Shown: in pieces, positions 35,722 to 44,689 of the stretch
Layout of the letters: each line of letters starts with the position of its first letter
Position numbering within the stretch: position 1 is the stretch's first letter
Origin: Falsirhodobacter halotolerans
GTDB lineage: Bacteria > Pseudomonadota > Alphaproteobacteria > Rhodobacterales > Rhodobacteraceae
NCBI RefSeq assembly: GCF_022899245.1
Contig: NZ_JALJAZ010000001.1
Location: 1,826,001 to 1,890,000, forward strand
DNA: 64,000 bases
Direction of reading: 5' to 3'
Position numbers and translations under genes: made by a program
The notes under the pieces: model-generated
Seen by the model: the letters and a program-made list of their open reading frames with translations, nothing else
Told to the model about the DNA's origin: nothing
Database searches by the model: none

Positions 35722-36741
35722 ATGAAGACTGTGCGGTGGACGTCCGGGGATAAGCCAGGCCTCGAGTTGCACGACGAGGCCATGCCGAGCCCGGGTCCGC
35801 ATGAGGTTGTGGTCAGGGTCCACGCAATGTCCCTGAACTTTCGCGACCAGGCGATCCTCGATGGAGCCTATGGCGGCCCGACCAAGCCCAATGGCGTGCC
35901 TTTGTCGGACGGGGCCGGAGAGGTGATTGCGGTCGGTCGGAGCGTCAAACGTGCCAAGGTTGGCGACCGCGTATCGGCGTCGTGCTGTCAGCACTGGATC
36001 GGCGGCCCCAACCGTCCGGAATATCATGACGACAGCTTGGGAATGACGACGGACGGGTGGCTCGCTGAAACCATTCTGCTGCACGAGAACGCCATCGTGC
36101 ATCTGCCTGACTACCTGTCATATGCAGAAGCGGCGTCTTTGCCCTGCGCCGCCGTCACGGCCTGGACCGGTCTGAACCTATCGTCGCCCCTGCAAGCGGG
36201 TGAGACGGTGCTGGTGCAGGGCACCGGCGGCGTGGCACTCTTCTCGCTGCAGATCGCGAAGATGTTCGGCGCGAAGGTCTATGCGATCACATCGTCGGAT
36301 GAGAAGGCGGAGCGCCTTGAGGCATTGGGTGCCGCAGCGGTCGTCAACTACCGGTCTCATCCGGCTTGGGACCAAGAGATCCTGACCCTCACGGACGGAC
36401 GTGGCGTCGATAAGACCATCGACATTGCGGGCGAAAAGACGATCGTGCAGTCGGCTTCTGCGACACGAAACGGGGGCGACATCTCGCTGGTCGGATTCAC
36501 CAGCGGGTTTGGGGGCGGGCTGCCGCCGATCAACATCCTCGCCAAGTCGCTGCGCGTCGCCGGCACGTCGATCGGATCACGGGCGAGTTTTGAGGCGCTG
36601 CTGCGTGCCATGGCTTTGCACGAGGTGCATCCCGTCCTCGATCAAGTCTTCCCGTTCGAGGACTACGAGGCCGCCTATCAGCGCCTCAAGAGCGGCAATC
36701 ATGTCGGCAAGGTCATCATCGAGGGCCCGCCTGCACGATGA
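35722..36741 (+). CDS. MDR-family NAD(P)-dependent alcohol dehydrogenase / quinone oxidoreductase-like
   Basis: The 339-residue medium-chain dehydrogenase/reductase has the GroES-like N-domain (HEVVVRVHAMSLNFRDQAIL) and the Rossmann loop VLVQGTGGVALFSLQIAKMF, where TGGV replaces the classical AxxGxxG. The ligands of the structural zinc are absent, as in quinone oxidoreductases. The ATG at 35722 follows a GTG at 35719 that could also start it. It is followed by an LLM oxidoreductase in an ATGA overlap. A likely role is reduction of quinones or enones, given HxlR control. Confidence 0.85.
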   Translation: MKTVRWTSGDKPGLELHDEAMPSPGPHEVVVRVHAMSLNFRDQAILDGAYGGPTKPNGVPLSDGAGEVIAVGRSVKRAKVGDRVSASCCQHWIGGPNRPEYHDDSLGMTTDGWLAETILLHENAIVHLPDYLSYAEAASLPCAAVTAWTGLNLSSPLQAGETVLVQGTGGVALFSLQIAKMFGAKVYAITSSDEKAERLEALGAAAVVNYRSHPAWDQEILTLTDGRGVDKTIDIAGEKTIVQSASATRNGGDISLVGFTSGFGGGLPPINILAKSLRVAGTSIGSRASFEALLRAMALHEVHPVLDQVFPFEDYEAAYQRLKSGNHVGKVIIEGPPAR

Positions 36742-37718
36742 TACCATTGTCCATTCTGGAACTGGGGCGCGTTCATCAGGGATCCGATCGTCGTGCGGCG
36801 CTTGATGATGCACGGGCTCTTGCCCAGCATGCCGAACGCCTGGGGTTCCAACGCATCTGGGTCGCCGAGCACCACAACTCGCCGGCGGTCACCACCGCGG
36901 CGACGTCCGTCGTAGTGGCGCATATCGCCGCTGGCACGACAACGATCCGTGTTGGTGCGGGTGGCATCATGCTGCCCAATCATGCCCCCTACGTCATCGC
37001 GGAACAGTTCGGAACGCTGGAAACCCTTCACCCTGGCCGTATCGACCTAGGGCTTGGCCGCGCCCCTGGCACCGACCAGATGACCTTGCGGGCGCTACGG
37101 CGGGATCCCGGCAGCGCAGAAAACTTCCCTCAGGACGTTCAGGAGTTGCAGGCGTTTCTCGCCCCCAAGGGTGATGCGCAGCGGATCGAGGCGGTCCCTG
37201 GCTCTGGGACCAACGTGCCACTGTGGATCCTGGGATCAAGTTTATTCGGAGCGCGTCTCGCCGCCGCGCTTGGCCTTCCCTATGCCTTCGGGTCCCAGTT
37301 TTCGCCCCAAGCGCTGCATCAGGCTCTGGACGTCTACAGAGCCAATTTCCGGCCTTCGGAGCAGCTGCAGCGCCCCTACGCGATGATCGGGGTCAATGTG
37401 ATCGCCGCGGAAACGGACGCCGAGGCCCGCATGCTGGCAACGTCTCAGCAGATGACCTTTGCCGACATGTTCCGGGGCATGCCGAGCCTCCTCAAGCCAC
37501 CCGTGGATGATATCGAGACCTACTGGACGCCGCAGGAGAAAGCGCAAACCCAGCAGATGCTGAGCTGCAGCGTGGTGGGAAGCGCTGAGACGATTCGAGA
37601 TGGGCTGCACCAGCTTGTCGACGTCACCAAGGCCGACGAGCTGATGATCGTCGCCGACATCTTCGACTTCAGTCGGCGCGTGCGTTCGCTCGAGATAACA
37701 GCCCAGGCGGCCAACTAA
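36738..37718 (+). CDS. LLM class flavin-dependent oxidoreductase (luciferase-like)
   Basis: The 326-residue TIM-barrel flavoprotein shows the MsnO8/YhbW-like pattern: LAQHAERLGFQRIWVAEHHN, VGAGGIMLPNHAPYVIAEQF and LHPGRIDLGLGRAPGTDQMT. FMN- or F420-using enzymes share this fold; the family resembles alkanal-monooxygenase-like proteins. It overlaps the MDR gene by 4 bp, so the two are coupled. Substrate unknown. Confidence 0.88.
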   Translation: MIPLSILELGRVHQGSDRRAALDDARALAQHAERLGFQRIWVAEHHNSPAVTTAATSVVVAHIAAGTTTIRVGAGGIMLPNHAPYVIAEQFGTLETLHPGRIDLGLGRAPGTDQMTLRALRRDPGSAENFPQDVQELQAFLAPKGDAQRIEAVPGSGTNVPLWILGSSLFGARLAAALGLPYAFGSQFSPQALHQALDVYRANFRPSEQLQRPYAMIGVNVIAAETDAEARMLATSQQMTFADMFRGMPSLLKPPVDDIETYWTPQEKAQTQQMLSCSVVGSAETIRDGLHQLVDVTKADELMIVADIFDFSRRVRSLEITAQAAN

Positions 37719-37733
37719 CCAAGGACATTCATA

Positions 37734-38231
37734 ATGTATGAGCAAATCACGCAGTTCACAAAAATGCTTCGCACTCTTTCCCGTCTACTGGATAAGGCGC
37801 AAGAGCATGCCGAGGCGAACAAAGTTGAGCCAGAAATTCTCCTGAACGCGCGTCTTGCGCCGGATATGCTGCCACTCACAAGCCAGGTTCAGTGGGCATG
37901 TGAAATGGCAAGGCTTGTTGCGTCAGTCTTAAGCGGTAAAGAGGTCCCGGTGTTTGACAACACCGAGAAAACGATCCCGGAGCTTAAAGCGCTCATCCAA
38001 ACGACGATCGCGTATGTCATGTCGATGAAAGAAGCCGATTTTGCCGGCTGGGAAGAACGTATCGTGGCGCCTCCTGGCTGGTCCGGCGCCTTCCTCGGGA
38101 AAGATTACCTCCACCAGCACGGCGTCCCGAACTTCTATTTCCACATGGTCACGGCCTACGACATCTTGCGCCACAAGGGCGTTCGCATCGGAAAGATGGA
38201 CTACATTGGGCAGCTACCGTTCCTTAGGTAA
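37734..38231 (+). CDS. DUF1993 family protein
   Basis: The 165-residue protein follows the DUF1993 pattern: LSRLLDKAQEHAEANKVEPE, LNARLAPDMLPLTSQVQWAC and the C-terminal LHQHGVPNFYFHMVTAYDIL with conserved His residues. The fold is expected to be a DinB-like four-helix bundle with a metal site. It follows the LLM gene by 15 bp in the presumed HxlR regulon. Codon use is a little more AT-rich than in its neighbours. Function unknown. Confidence 0.82.
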   Translation: MYEQITQFTKMLRTLSRLLDKAQEHAEANKVEPEILLNARLAPDMLPLTSQVQWACEMARLVASVLSGKEVPVFDNTEKTIPELKALIQTTIAYVMSMKEADFAGWEERIVAPPGWSGAFLGKDYLHQHGVPNFYFHMVTAYDILRHKGVRIGKMDYIGQLPFLR

Positions 38232-38474
38232 AGATCAAGAGCTTTTAGGCGCTGACCGAATGTCTGCTCTGCTTGCATGACGGAAAAGCACACCGGGAGT
38301 TCTCGCCCCATTCCGCCCGTTAACGTTCCTTGGACATGTAGAGCATTTGAAGCGCGCCGGTGATATGTGTTTACCGGCGCTGCCAAATGACCGCTCGACC
38401 CCGTGTATAGCGTCCGTGCGGACGGTCCAAATGAAACTCCCCGACGCGGACATACCGCACTCCACCCATTCAAT

Positions 38475-39707
38475 ATGAGAGCTCCCGCGATGACATCCGT
38501 AGCCACCTCGCATGGCGCAAGTCCCAGATCGTTCAGGAAGGAGGCGTTGATACTGGGATTGGTGTCACTCGCAGGCCCCCTTGCGATGAACATGTATGTT
38601 CCCGCCTTTCCCGAGATGGCCAGGGCGCTCGAAACGACCAGTGCCGCAATCCAACTCAGTCTGACGAGCTATCTGGCGGCGCTCGCAGTCGGACAGAACA
38701 TCTTTGGTCCGGTCTCCGACAGGTTCGGAAGAAAGCCCGCACTCTACGCGGGACTGCTTCTCTTCGTCGTCGCATCGATAGGGGCGAGCCTGGCCGTCGC
38801 CGTCGAGCAGTTGATCGTATGGCGATTCCTGCAAGGTATCGGGGCTTGCGCCGCCATGGCCGTGCCGCGGGCGCTGATCAGAGACCGCTATACTGGATCA
38901 ACGGCCGCGCGGATGATGTCGCTGATGGTCCTCGTCATCTCGATTGGCCCTCTTATGTCGCCGATGGCGGGCACGGCTCTCGTCGGGATCTACGGATGGA
39001 CATCGATCTTCTGGTTCCTGACCGCCGCGGGCGTGCTCGCACTAACGCTCGTCGTCACACAGATTCCGGAAACGCTGCCGGTGGCCAGACGTGTCTCAGG
39101 AATGGCCACCCTGCGGAGCTATGGCTTGCTTCTGCTGGATCGCAGTTTCATCTGCGCCGCTTTGATGATCGGCTTCGCTCAGGCCACGTTCTTCGCATAT
39201 GTCTCGGGGTCACCGTTCGTCTTCATGACAATCCATGAACTGACACCTTTGGAATTCAGCATCGTCTTCGGCTTTGCTGCCGTCGTGTGGGCCGGTTCGG
39301 CACAGTTGTCCGGACCGCTCATGGACCGGTTCGGAGCCTTACGCCTGCTCGGTTGCTGCGTCAGCGCAAATGCTGTTTTTACATCTGCTCTTCTCGTCGC
39401 GGGGCTTCTCGACCTTGGTGGCATGCTTATGCTTATCCTTGGTGTTGCCATGGTCTTCGCCTCATTGGGCATCCTGGTGCCCGTTGGCACCGTCACGGCC
39501 CTCCACGCACACGGCGCTGCCGCAGGCTCTGCCTCCGCTATCTTGGGAACGGCAGGTTTCGCGGCCGGGGCCCTCGCAAGCATCGTGGTGGCGGCAACCG
39601 CAGACGGCACCGATCTTCCAATGCTCGGAACCATGACTGCCTGTGCGCTGCTCTCAGCCGCAGCGGCGAGCGTCGCTTTGAAAGCCCGTCCAACCGATGA
39701 CGGGTGA
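38475..39707 (+). CDS. Bcr/CflA-family multidrug efflux MFS transporter
   Basis: About 410 residues form twelve predicted helices, with the MFS motif GPVSDRFGRKPALYAGLLLF between helices 2 and 3 and the Bcr-specific LAGPLAMNMYVPAFPEMARA at the start. The helix-5 motif G-x-x-x-G-P-x-x-G appears as ISIGPLMSPMAG. ATG 38475 is given; ATG 38490 is an equally good start and neither has a strong ribosome-binding site. It is 240 bp from the DUF1993 gene and may have its own promoter. Role: proton-driven drug export. Confidence 0.87.
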   Translation: MRAPAMTSVATSHGASPRSFRKEALILGLVSLAGPLAMNMYVPAFPEMARALETTSAAIQLSLTSYLAALAVGQNIFGPVSDRFGRKPALYAGLLLFVVASIGASLAVAVEQLIVWRFLQGIGACAAMAVPRALIRDRYTGSTAARMMSLMVLVISIGPLMSPMAGTALVGIYGWTSIFWFLTAAGVLALTLVVTQIPETLPVARRVSGMATLRSYGLLLLDRSFICAALMIGFAQATFFAYVSGSPFVFMTIHELTPLEFSIVFGFAAVVWAGSAQLSGPLMDRFGALRLLGCCVSANAVFTSALLVAGLLDLGGMLMLILGVAMVFASLGILVPVGTVTALHAHGAAAGSASAILGTAGFAAGALASIVVAATADGTDLPMLGTMTACALLSAAAASVALKARPTDDG

Positions 39708-39810
39708 CAAATGCTCAACAAGGTTTGGCCTAAGAGACGTGTATTAATGATTGTCGGCTTCAGCAGAATAGCGCAGAGCGAATGTTGCCTTTGCACCCTG
39801 AGCTCCGATG

Positions 39811-39871
39811 CGGCTCGGTCGCGCTGGCGACGACCGTGCCGTCGAGTTTGGGACAGAGCAAACTCTCGCCA
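39811..39871. repeat. Dispersed intergenic repeat, copy F
   Basis: CGGTCGCGCTGG, CGACCGTGCCGTCGAG and TTTGGGACAGAGC match copy E at 30101. It lies between the MFS gene and a cytochrome b561 remnant. Confidence 0.6.
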
Positions 39872-39874
39872 CCT

Positions 39875-40294
39875 TCATGCCCTACGGTGCAATGTTACGT
39901 CTTGACGGAGTCCGTGCATAATGGCCCCTGGGATATGGAGCCCTATGAGAGCAACCATCACCCAAGCCAGCTCGCCATGTGCGATGTTTCCGAGCTTGAC
40001 CATCCATGCGACTTCCTCCCCCGTCTCAGGCACGATGGTCAGCCCGCGGTGGATCCACCTCTTGCCGCTGCCATAGGCGCGCAAAAGCGCAAGCGCCGGT
40101 ATCACTACCAGAAGCGCACGCAGAGTGTGATGGACAAGCCGCGCTGCCCTATTCGAGGCCGCAGGAGGGCGCACCAGTCTCAGCAGCGCCAGCGGAAGCA
40201 CGATCAACCCAACCATGCCATGCGATGGCCCGAGGGATGCGATCTTATCCAGAAATGGGGAGGTGAACCGCGCCGGGTTTGCCGGAGGCTCCAC
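39875..40294 (-). pseudogene. Cytochrome b561-type protein, N-terminally truncated
   Basis: The frame (from a GTG at 40292-40294) holds SHGMVGLIVLPLALLRLVRP, VHHTLRALLVVIPALALLRAYGSG and NIAHGELAWVMVALIGLHIP: helices 2-4 of the bacterial b561 family with heme-ligand His candidates. The first helix with its conserved His-Trp is missing and an in-frame stop lies about 27 bp upstream of the start. The family is normally about 180 residues. It is most likely a remnant. Confidence 0.6.
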
Positions 40295-40420
40295 AGACGG
40301 TGCGAGATACGGCGATCCTCAGAACATATCTATGCGCTGACTCATTATTATCGGCATTATGAACCGTCCCCGCATCCTATGCAGATCAGGAGATGGACAG
40401 GATAAAGGGCCTTTTTGGCC

Positions 40421-41506
40421 TCAACGAGTGGCGAAGGCGCGCTTCCACATCTGCCAGAACGGCAGGATCAGCATTAAAAGGGCGATTGCCAGCATCACGG
40501 CCGAGATGGGCCGCGTCAGGAAAGTTGTCCAGTCGCCCTGCTCAGCGATCAGCGCCGCCCGCAAGGATTTCTCGGCAATGGGCGTGAGGATGAAGCCGAT
40601 CACCACGGGCGCGATCGGAATTCGCAAGCCGCGCAACAGGATGCCGACCAGCCCGAATGCGAACATCACGCCCACGTCGAACATTCGATTGTTCAGCGCA
40701 AAGGTTCCAAGAACGCAGAACAGAAGCAGGATGGGCACGAGATACGCCTTGGGCACATCGACAATCCGCGCCAGCCAGCGGATCGACGCAAGCATCAACA
40801 GCAACATGATCACGTTGGCGATGAACATCGCGGACATGAAGCCATAGACGATCTCAGGGTTGCTTTGGAACAGCAGTGGTCCGGGCCGCAAGTCATGCAG
40901 CGTCAGCGCGGCGATCAGGATGACGTCGATGATCGATCCTGGAATTCCCATGGTGATCATGGGGATGAGCGCGCCGCCTATGGTGGCATTGTTGGCCGTT
41001 TCTGACGCGATGACGCCATCGTCAATGCCAGTGCCGAATTTTTCAGGATGCTTGGAAAGGTTGCGGGCCGTCGTGTAGGATACGATTGACCCGACCGATC
41101 CGCCGATACCCGGCAGGATGCCGATGGCCGTGCCGATCACCGATGACCGCAGCAGGTTGCCCCAATGGCGGAAGAAGTCGCGCAGCGGCAGGGCGGCACG
41201 TTTGGCCTGCAGGCGGATACGCTCGGCCGGGCCACGGGTTCCCGCGTCCAGCAAAAGCTGGCTGACCGCGAAGATCCCTGCCAGAACCGCCATCATGTTG
41301 AACCCGCCAACCATGCCTGGAAGACCGAAATCCAGACGCAGTTGCCCGGTCACCGGGTCCAATCCTGGCAAGGCCAAAAGCATTCCAAGCGCGGCACCGA
41401 TCAGCGCCTTGACCGTAGATCCCTCGCTCATGCTCGCGATCAGGACCAGCGCCACGAGAACGAGCGAAAAGAACTCGTGCGGGCCGATCATCAAGGCTAG
41501 CCCCAC
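40421..41506 (-). pseudogene. Tripartite tricarboxylate transporter permease TctA, N-terminally truncated
   Basis: The 361 codons hold the TctA pattern from GPHEFFSLVLVALVLIASMS onward: ALGMLLALPGLDPVTG, then GILPGIGGSVGSIVSYTTAR and ETANNATIGGALIPMITMGIPGS. Typical TctA proteins have about 500 residues; the first 130 or so are missing. Family-like sequence begins near 41537, just after an in-frame stop, so a junction lies there. No TctB or TctC is adjacent. Non-functional as it stands. Confidence 0.75.
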
Positions 41507-41661
41507 GAGCGTTGTCTTCGCTACGTTTGAGGCATAAAGGCCTCATGGCGGCAGATAGTTGACGACTTCTAGCGACATACTGTCGCTTAACGCACCGAGC
41601 GGGGTTATGCCGCATATGCCAAGGATGAATCTCCCTTAGGGCACATGCTCAAGGTGTAGCG

Positions 41662-41859
41662 TTATGTGGCTTGGATCGACAGACCACAGAAGTCGAGATC
41701 TGCGTCGGAACCATCAAAAGACATGATGCTATCGGTGCCGTGGGCTGGATGAAAATCGGGAGGGATCAGCTGATATCCAAATTCTGATCGCAATTTAAGT
41801 CCAATTTTTAGATACGGCACTTCGCCTTCAAAGTTGATAGCTGGGCTGGCATACGCCAT
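41662..41859 (-). CDS. Hypothetical 65-aa protein
   Basis: The frame MAYASPAINFEGEVPYLKIG continues to a stop at 41662 and starts 9 bp after the siderophore ATPase gene. Its composition is protein-like with no motif, and it has not been recognised. It may be the last gene of the iron operon or a chance frame. Confidence 0.35.
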   Translation of the reverse strand: MAYASPAINFEGEVPYLKIGLKLRSEFGYQLIPPDFHPAHGTDSIMSFDGSDADLDFCGLSIQAT

Positions 41860-41868
41860 TCCGCGACC

Positions 41869-42669
41869 TCATCCCAAAGTATGATGCCGCCCGATCGGAA
41901 GCATCATCGGTCGCCCGGACACAGGATCGCGGAGGATTTGACTGTCCAACCCAAACACATTCCGCACCATGTCTTGCGTCAGAACGGTGTCAGCGTTGCC
42001 TTGGCCGTATATGCGCCCTCCTGCCATCGCTACCAGAAGATCGGCATAGCGCGCGGCAAGGTTCAGGTCGTGCAGGACCATCACGATGGTCGTGCCGTGC
42101 CGGCGGTTGAGGTCGGTCAGAAGGTCCAGAACCTCGACCTGATGCGCGATATCGAGGAAGGTCGTCGGCTCGTCCAGAAGCAACAGGTCGGTTTCCTGCG
42201 CCAGCGCCATCGCGATCCAGACCCGCTGACGCTGGCCACCGGACAGCTCGTCCACCGCGCGATGGGCAAGTTCTGTGGTCCGTGTCGCATCCAAGGCGGA
42301 GGCGACGGCGTCATCATCCTTTGCGCCCCATCGGCCAAGCATTCCTTGATGGGGATGTCGCCCCCGGCTGACCAGATCAACCACTGTGATGCCGTCCGGA
42401 GCGATGGGCGATTGCGGTAGCAGCCCCATCTTACGCGCAACGATGCGCGGCTTCTGTGCGTGGATGGACTTGCCGTCCAACAGCACCTGCCCTGCTATCG
42501 GCCTCAGCAGGCGCGACAGGGTGCGCAGCAGGGTGGATTTGCCGCAGGCGTTGGCGCCGACGATCGCCGTGACCTTGCCCGGCGGCACCGCCAGGTCAAG
42601 ATCGGAAAAGATTGTCGTGCCAGCATACCCCGCGGATACGCCCTCGGCGGCCAGTGAATGAACGTTCAT
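41869..42669 (-). CDS. Iron-siderophore ABC transporter ATP-binding protein (FepC-like)
   Basis: The 266-residue protein has Walker A GANACGKSTLL, signature LSGGQRQRV, Walker B LLLLDEPTTFLD, and the FepC-type LPQSPIAPDGITVVDLVSRG with RHPHQ. Walker A has Ala-Cys where Gly-Cys or Ser-Gly is commoner, but the core is intact. Its start overlaps the permease stop by 4 bp. It powers the permease pair at 42666 and 43694. Confidence 0.92.
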   Translation of the reverse strand: MNVHSLAAEGVSAGYAGTTIFSDLDLAVPPGKVTAIVGANACGKSTLLRTLSRLLRPIAGQVLLDGKSIHAQKPRIVARKMGLLPQSPIAPDGITVVDLVSRGRHPHQGMLGRWGAKDDDAVASALDATRTTELAHRAVDELSGGQRQRVWIAMALAQETDLLLLDEPTTFLDIAHQVEVLDLLTDLNRRHGTTIVMVLHDLNLAARYADLLVAMAGGRIYGQGNADTVLTQDMVRNVFGLDSQILRDPVSGRPMMLPIGRHHTLG

Positions 42670-43697
42670 GCGCGCCCTCCGCCATGGGTTCGGATGATGA
42701 GGTAGATGAGATATGGAGCCCCCAGCGCCGCAGTCACCACACCCACCGGGTAGCGCGCGGGCAAAAGGAACTGCCCAACATGATCGCCCGCAAGCACCAA
42801 GGTCGCACCGACCAGTCCGGCCGGAATCAGGGAGGATCCGCTGTGGCCGGTCAATCGCACCGCTATCGGGGCCGAAAGGAACGCCACGAACAGGATCGGC
42901 CCCGTCGCCGCCGTCGCCACGGCGATCAACCCGACCGAGGCGATCATGACAACGATACGCGTCCTTGTGATCGGTGTGCCGAGCGCCGCCGCCATGTCGT
43001 CGCCCAGCGTCAGCACCTCCAGATCCTTTGCGCGGACCAGAAGCGCGCCGCCGAAGATCACCAGCGCCGCAAGAACCGGGAGCGCCTGATCCATCTGCGC
43101 CGCGTTCACGCTGCCCGACATCCATCGCATCGCCTCCTGCATGTCCCATGCCGGGGCCTGCGACAGGACATAGGAGATAAAGCTTTCCAGCATCGCAGCC
43201 ACCCCAATCCCGACCAGGATCAGCCGGGTCCCCGAGATCCCGCCGCGCCATGAAAGCCCGAAGATCGTAAGCGCGACCCCAAGCCCCGCCACGATCGCGA
43301 ACACCGATACACCCGCGCCGTCCAGCCCCAGAACGACGATCCCAAAGACAGCGGCGGCGCTGGCCCCGAGGTTGATGCCGATGATGTCCGGGCTGGCCAA
43401 CGGATTGCGCAGCATCGTCTGGAAGGCGGCACCGCCCATGCCAAAGCTCATCCCCGCCAGCACGGCAAGAACGGCGCGTGGAAGGCGAAGCTGACCGACG
43501 GTGAAGCTTGCGCCCGGAACCTCCTCACCCATCAAGACACGCAACACCTGAAGCGGTGGGGTGAAGGACTGTCCCGAAGATAGCGCAAAAGCAAACAGGG
43601 CGAGGAGAACCGCCGAAAGGAAGCCAAGAACGGTTGTCCTGCGGATGCGGCGCGCGCGGCGGTCCGCCCGCACGGCAGAAAGGGCAATGGTGGTCAA
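42666..43697 (-). CDS. Iron-siderophore ABC transporter permease (FepG/FecD-like)
   Basis: The 343-residue FecCD-family permease has LRLPRAVLAVLAGMSFGMGG, AAFQTMLRNPLASPDIIGIN and TGPILFVAFLSAPIAVRLTG. The most natural start is a TTG at 43695-43697 in a TTGA overlap with the preceding stop; a GTG eight codons later is an alternative. About nine helices are expected. Confidence 0.9.
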   Translation of the reverse strand: MTTIALSAVRADRRARRIRRTTVLGFLSAVLLALFAFALSSGQSFTPPLQVLRVLMGEEVPGASFTVGQLRLPRAVLAVLAGMSFGMGGAAFQTMLRNPLASPDIIGINLGASAAAVFGIVVLGLDGAGVSVFAIVAGLGVALTIFGLSWRGGISGTRLILVGIGVAAMLESFISYVLSQAPAWDMQEAMRWMSGSVNAAQMDQALPVLAALVIFGGALLVRAKDLEVLTLGDDMAAALGTPITRTRIVVMIASVGLIAVATAATGPILFVAFLSAPIAVRLTGHSGSSLIPAGLVGATLVLAGDHVGQFLLPARYPVGVVTAALGAPYLIYLIIRTHGGGRA

Positions 43698-44689
43698 AGC
43701 TCGCGCACCCTTTGCCTGCGGACGATCCAGATGAAGAAAGGCGCTCCGAGAAAGGCGGTCACGATGCCGACTTCCAGCTCGGACGGGCGGGCAACAATGC
43801 GGCCCAGAACATCCGCCGCTGTCAGAAGACCGGCCCCGATCAGCGCTGAAAAAGGCAGGATCCAGCGATGATCCACCCCGACCAGCAACCGGCACAGATG
43901 CGGCACGACCAGCCCGACGAACCCGATCGGCCCGCAGGCCGCCGTCGTGGCACCGCACAGCACGATCGCCGCCAAAGCGGACACGCCTCGCGCCAGTGCG
44001 ACACGCTCACCCAGACCGGCGGCAAGCTCGTCCCCCATGGCAAGCGCATTGAGCTTGCGGGCCGAGAGCAGCGCCATCACGAAGCCTGCGATCAGAAAGG
44101 GCAGGACAAGGCGGATCGTGTCGAACGTCGCACCCCCGACGCCACCGATCTGCCACGACCGGATGCCTCCCGCAATGTCAGCGCGGGGCAAGACGATCGC
44201 GATCACGAGGGAGGTGAACGCGATCGACGTCGCCACCCCGGCCAACGTCAGCTTGAGCGGCGTGGCCCCACCGCGCCCCAGCGAGCCGATGGCATAAACG
44301 AAGACCGCCGTCGCACCGGCCCCAAGGATCGCCGTCCAGACGAAGGCCTGCGCTGAGACGATCCCGAACCACGCGACCCCGATTGCAATTGCCAGAGAGG
44401 CGCCGGTATTCACCCCGAGAAGTCCGGGTTCGGCCAGCGGATTGCGCGTGACACCCTGCATCACCGCGCCCGAAAGACCAAGCGCGGCCCCCGCAAGCAC
44501 CGCAAGCAGTGTCCGCGGCAAACGCGTTGCGACCGCGGCCTGACCTATGCTGTCAACCTGGCCCTGCAGCGCCGCAAACACATCCCCCAGGGACACGGCC
44601 CGCGTGCCGATGCGGATGGAGAGCAGTGCCAGAAAGATCAGCAGGCCAAACACGCCGATCAGCCACAGCAGGCGCGGGGCGGACGTCAT
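43694..44689 (-). CDS. Iron-siderophore ABC transporter permease (FepD/FecC-like)
   Basis: The 331-residue FecCD-family permease has TRLPRTLLAVLAGAALGLSG, AVMQGVTRNPLAEPGLLGVN and GPIGFVGLVVPHLCRLLVG, the family landmarks. Its start overlaps the SBP stop by 4 bp. Confidence 0.92.
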   Translation of the reverse strand: MTSAPRLLWLIGVFGLLIFLALLSIRIGTRAVSLGDVFAALQGQVDSIGQAAVATRLPRTLLAVLAGAALGLSGAVMQGVTRNPLAEPGLLGVNTGASLAIAIGVAWFGIVSAQAFVWTAILGAGATAVFVYAIGSLGRGGATPLKLTLAGVATSIAFTSLVIAIVLPRADIAGGIRSWQIGGVGGATFDTIRLVLPFLIAGFVMALLSARKLNALAMGDELAAGLGERVALARGVSALAAIVLCGATTAACGPIGFVGLVVPHLCRLLVGVDHRWILPFSALIGAGLLTAADVLGRIVARPSELEVGIVTAFLGAPFFIWIVRRQRVREL

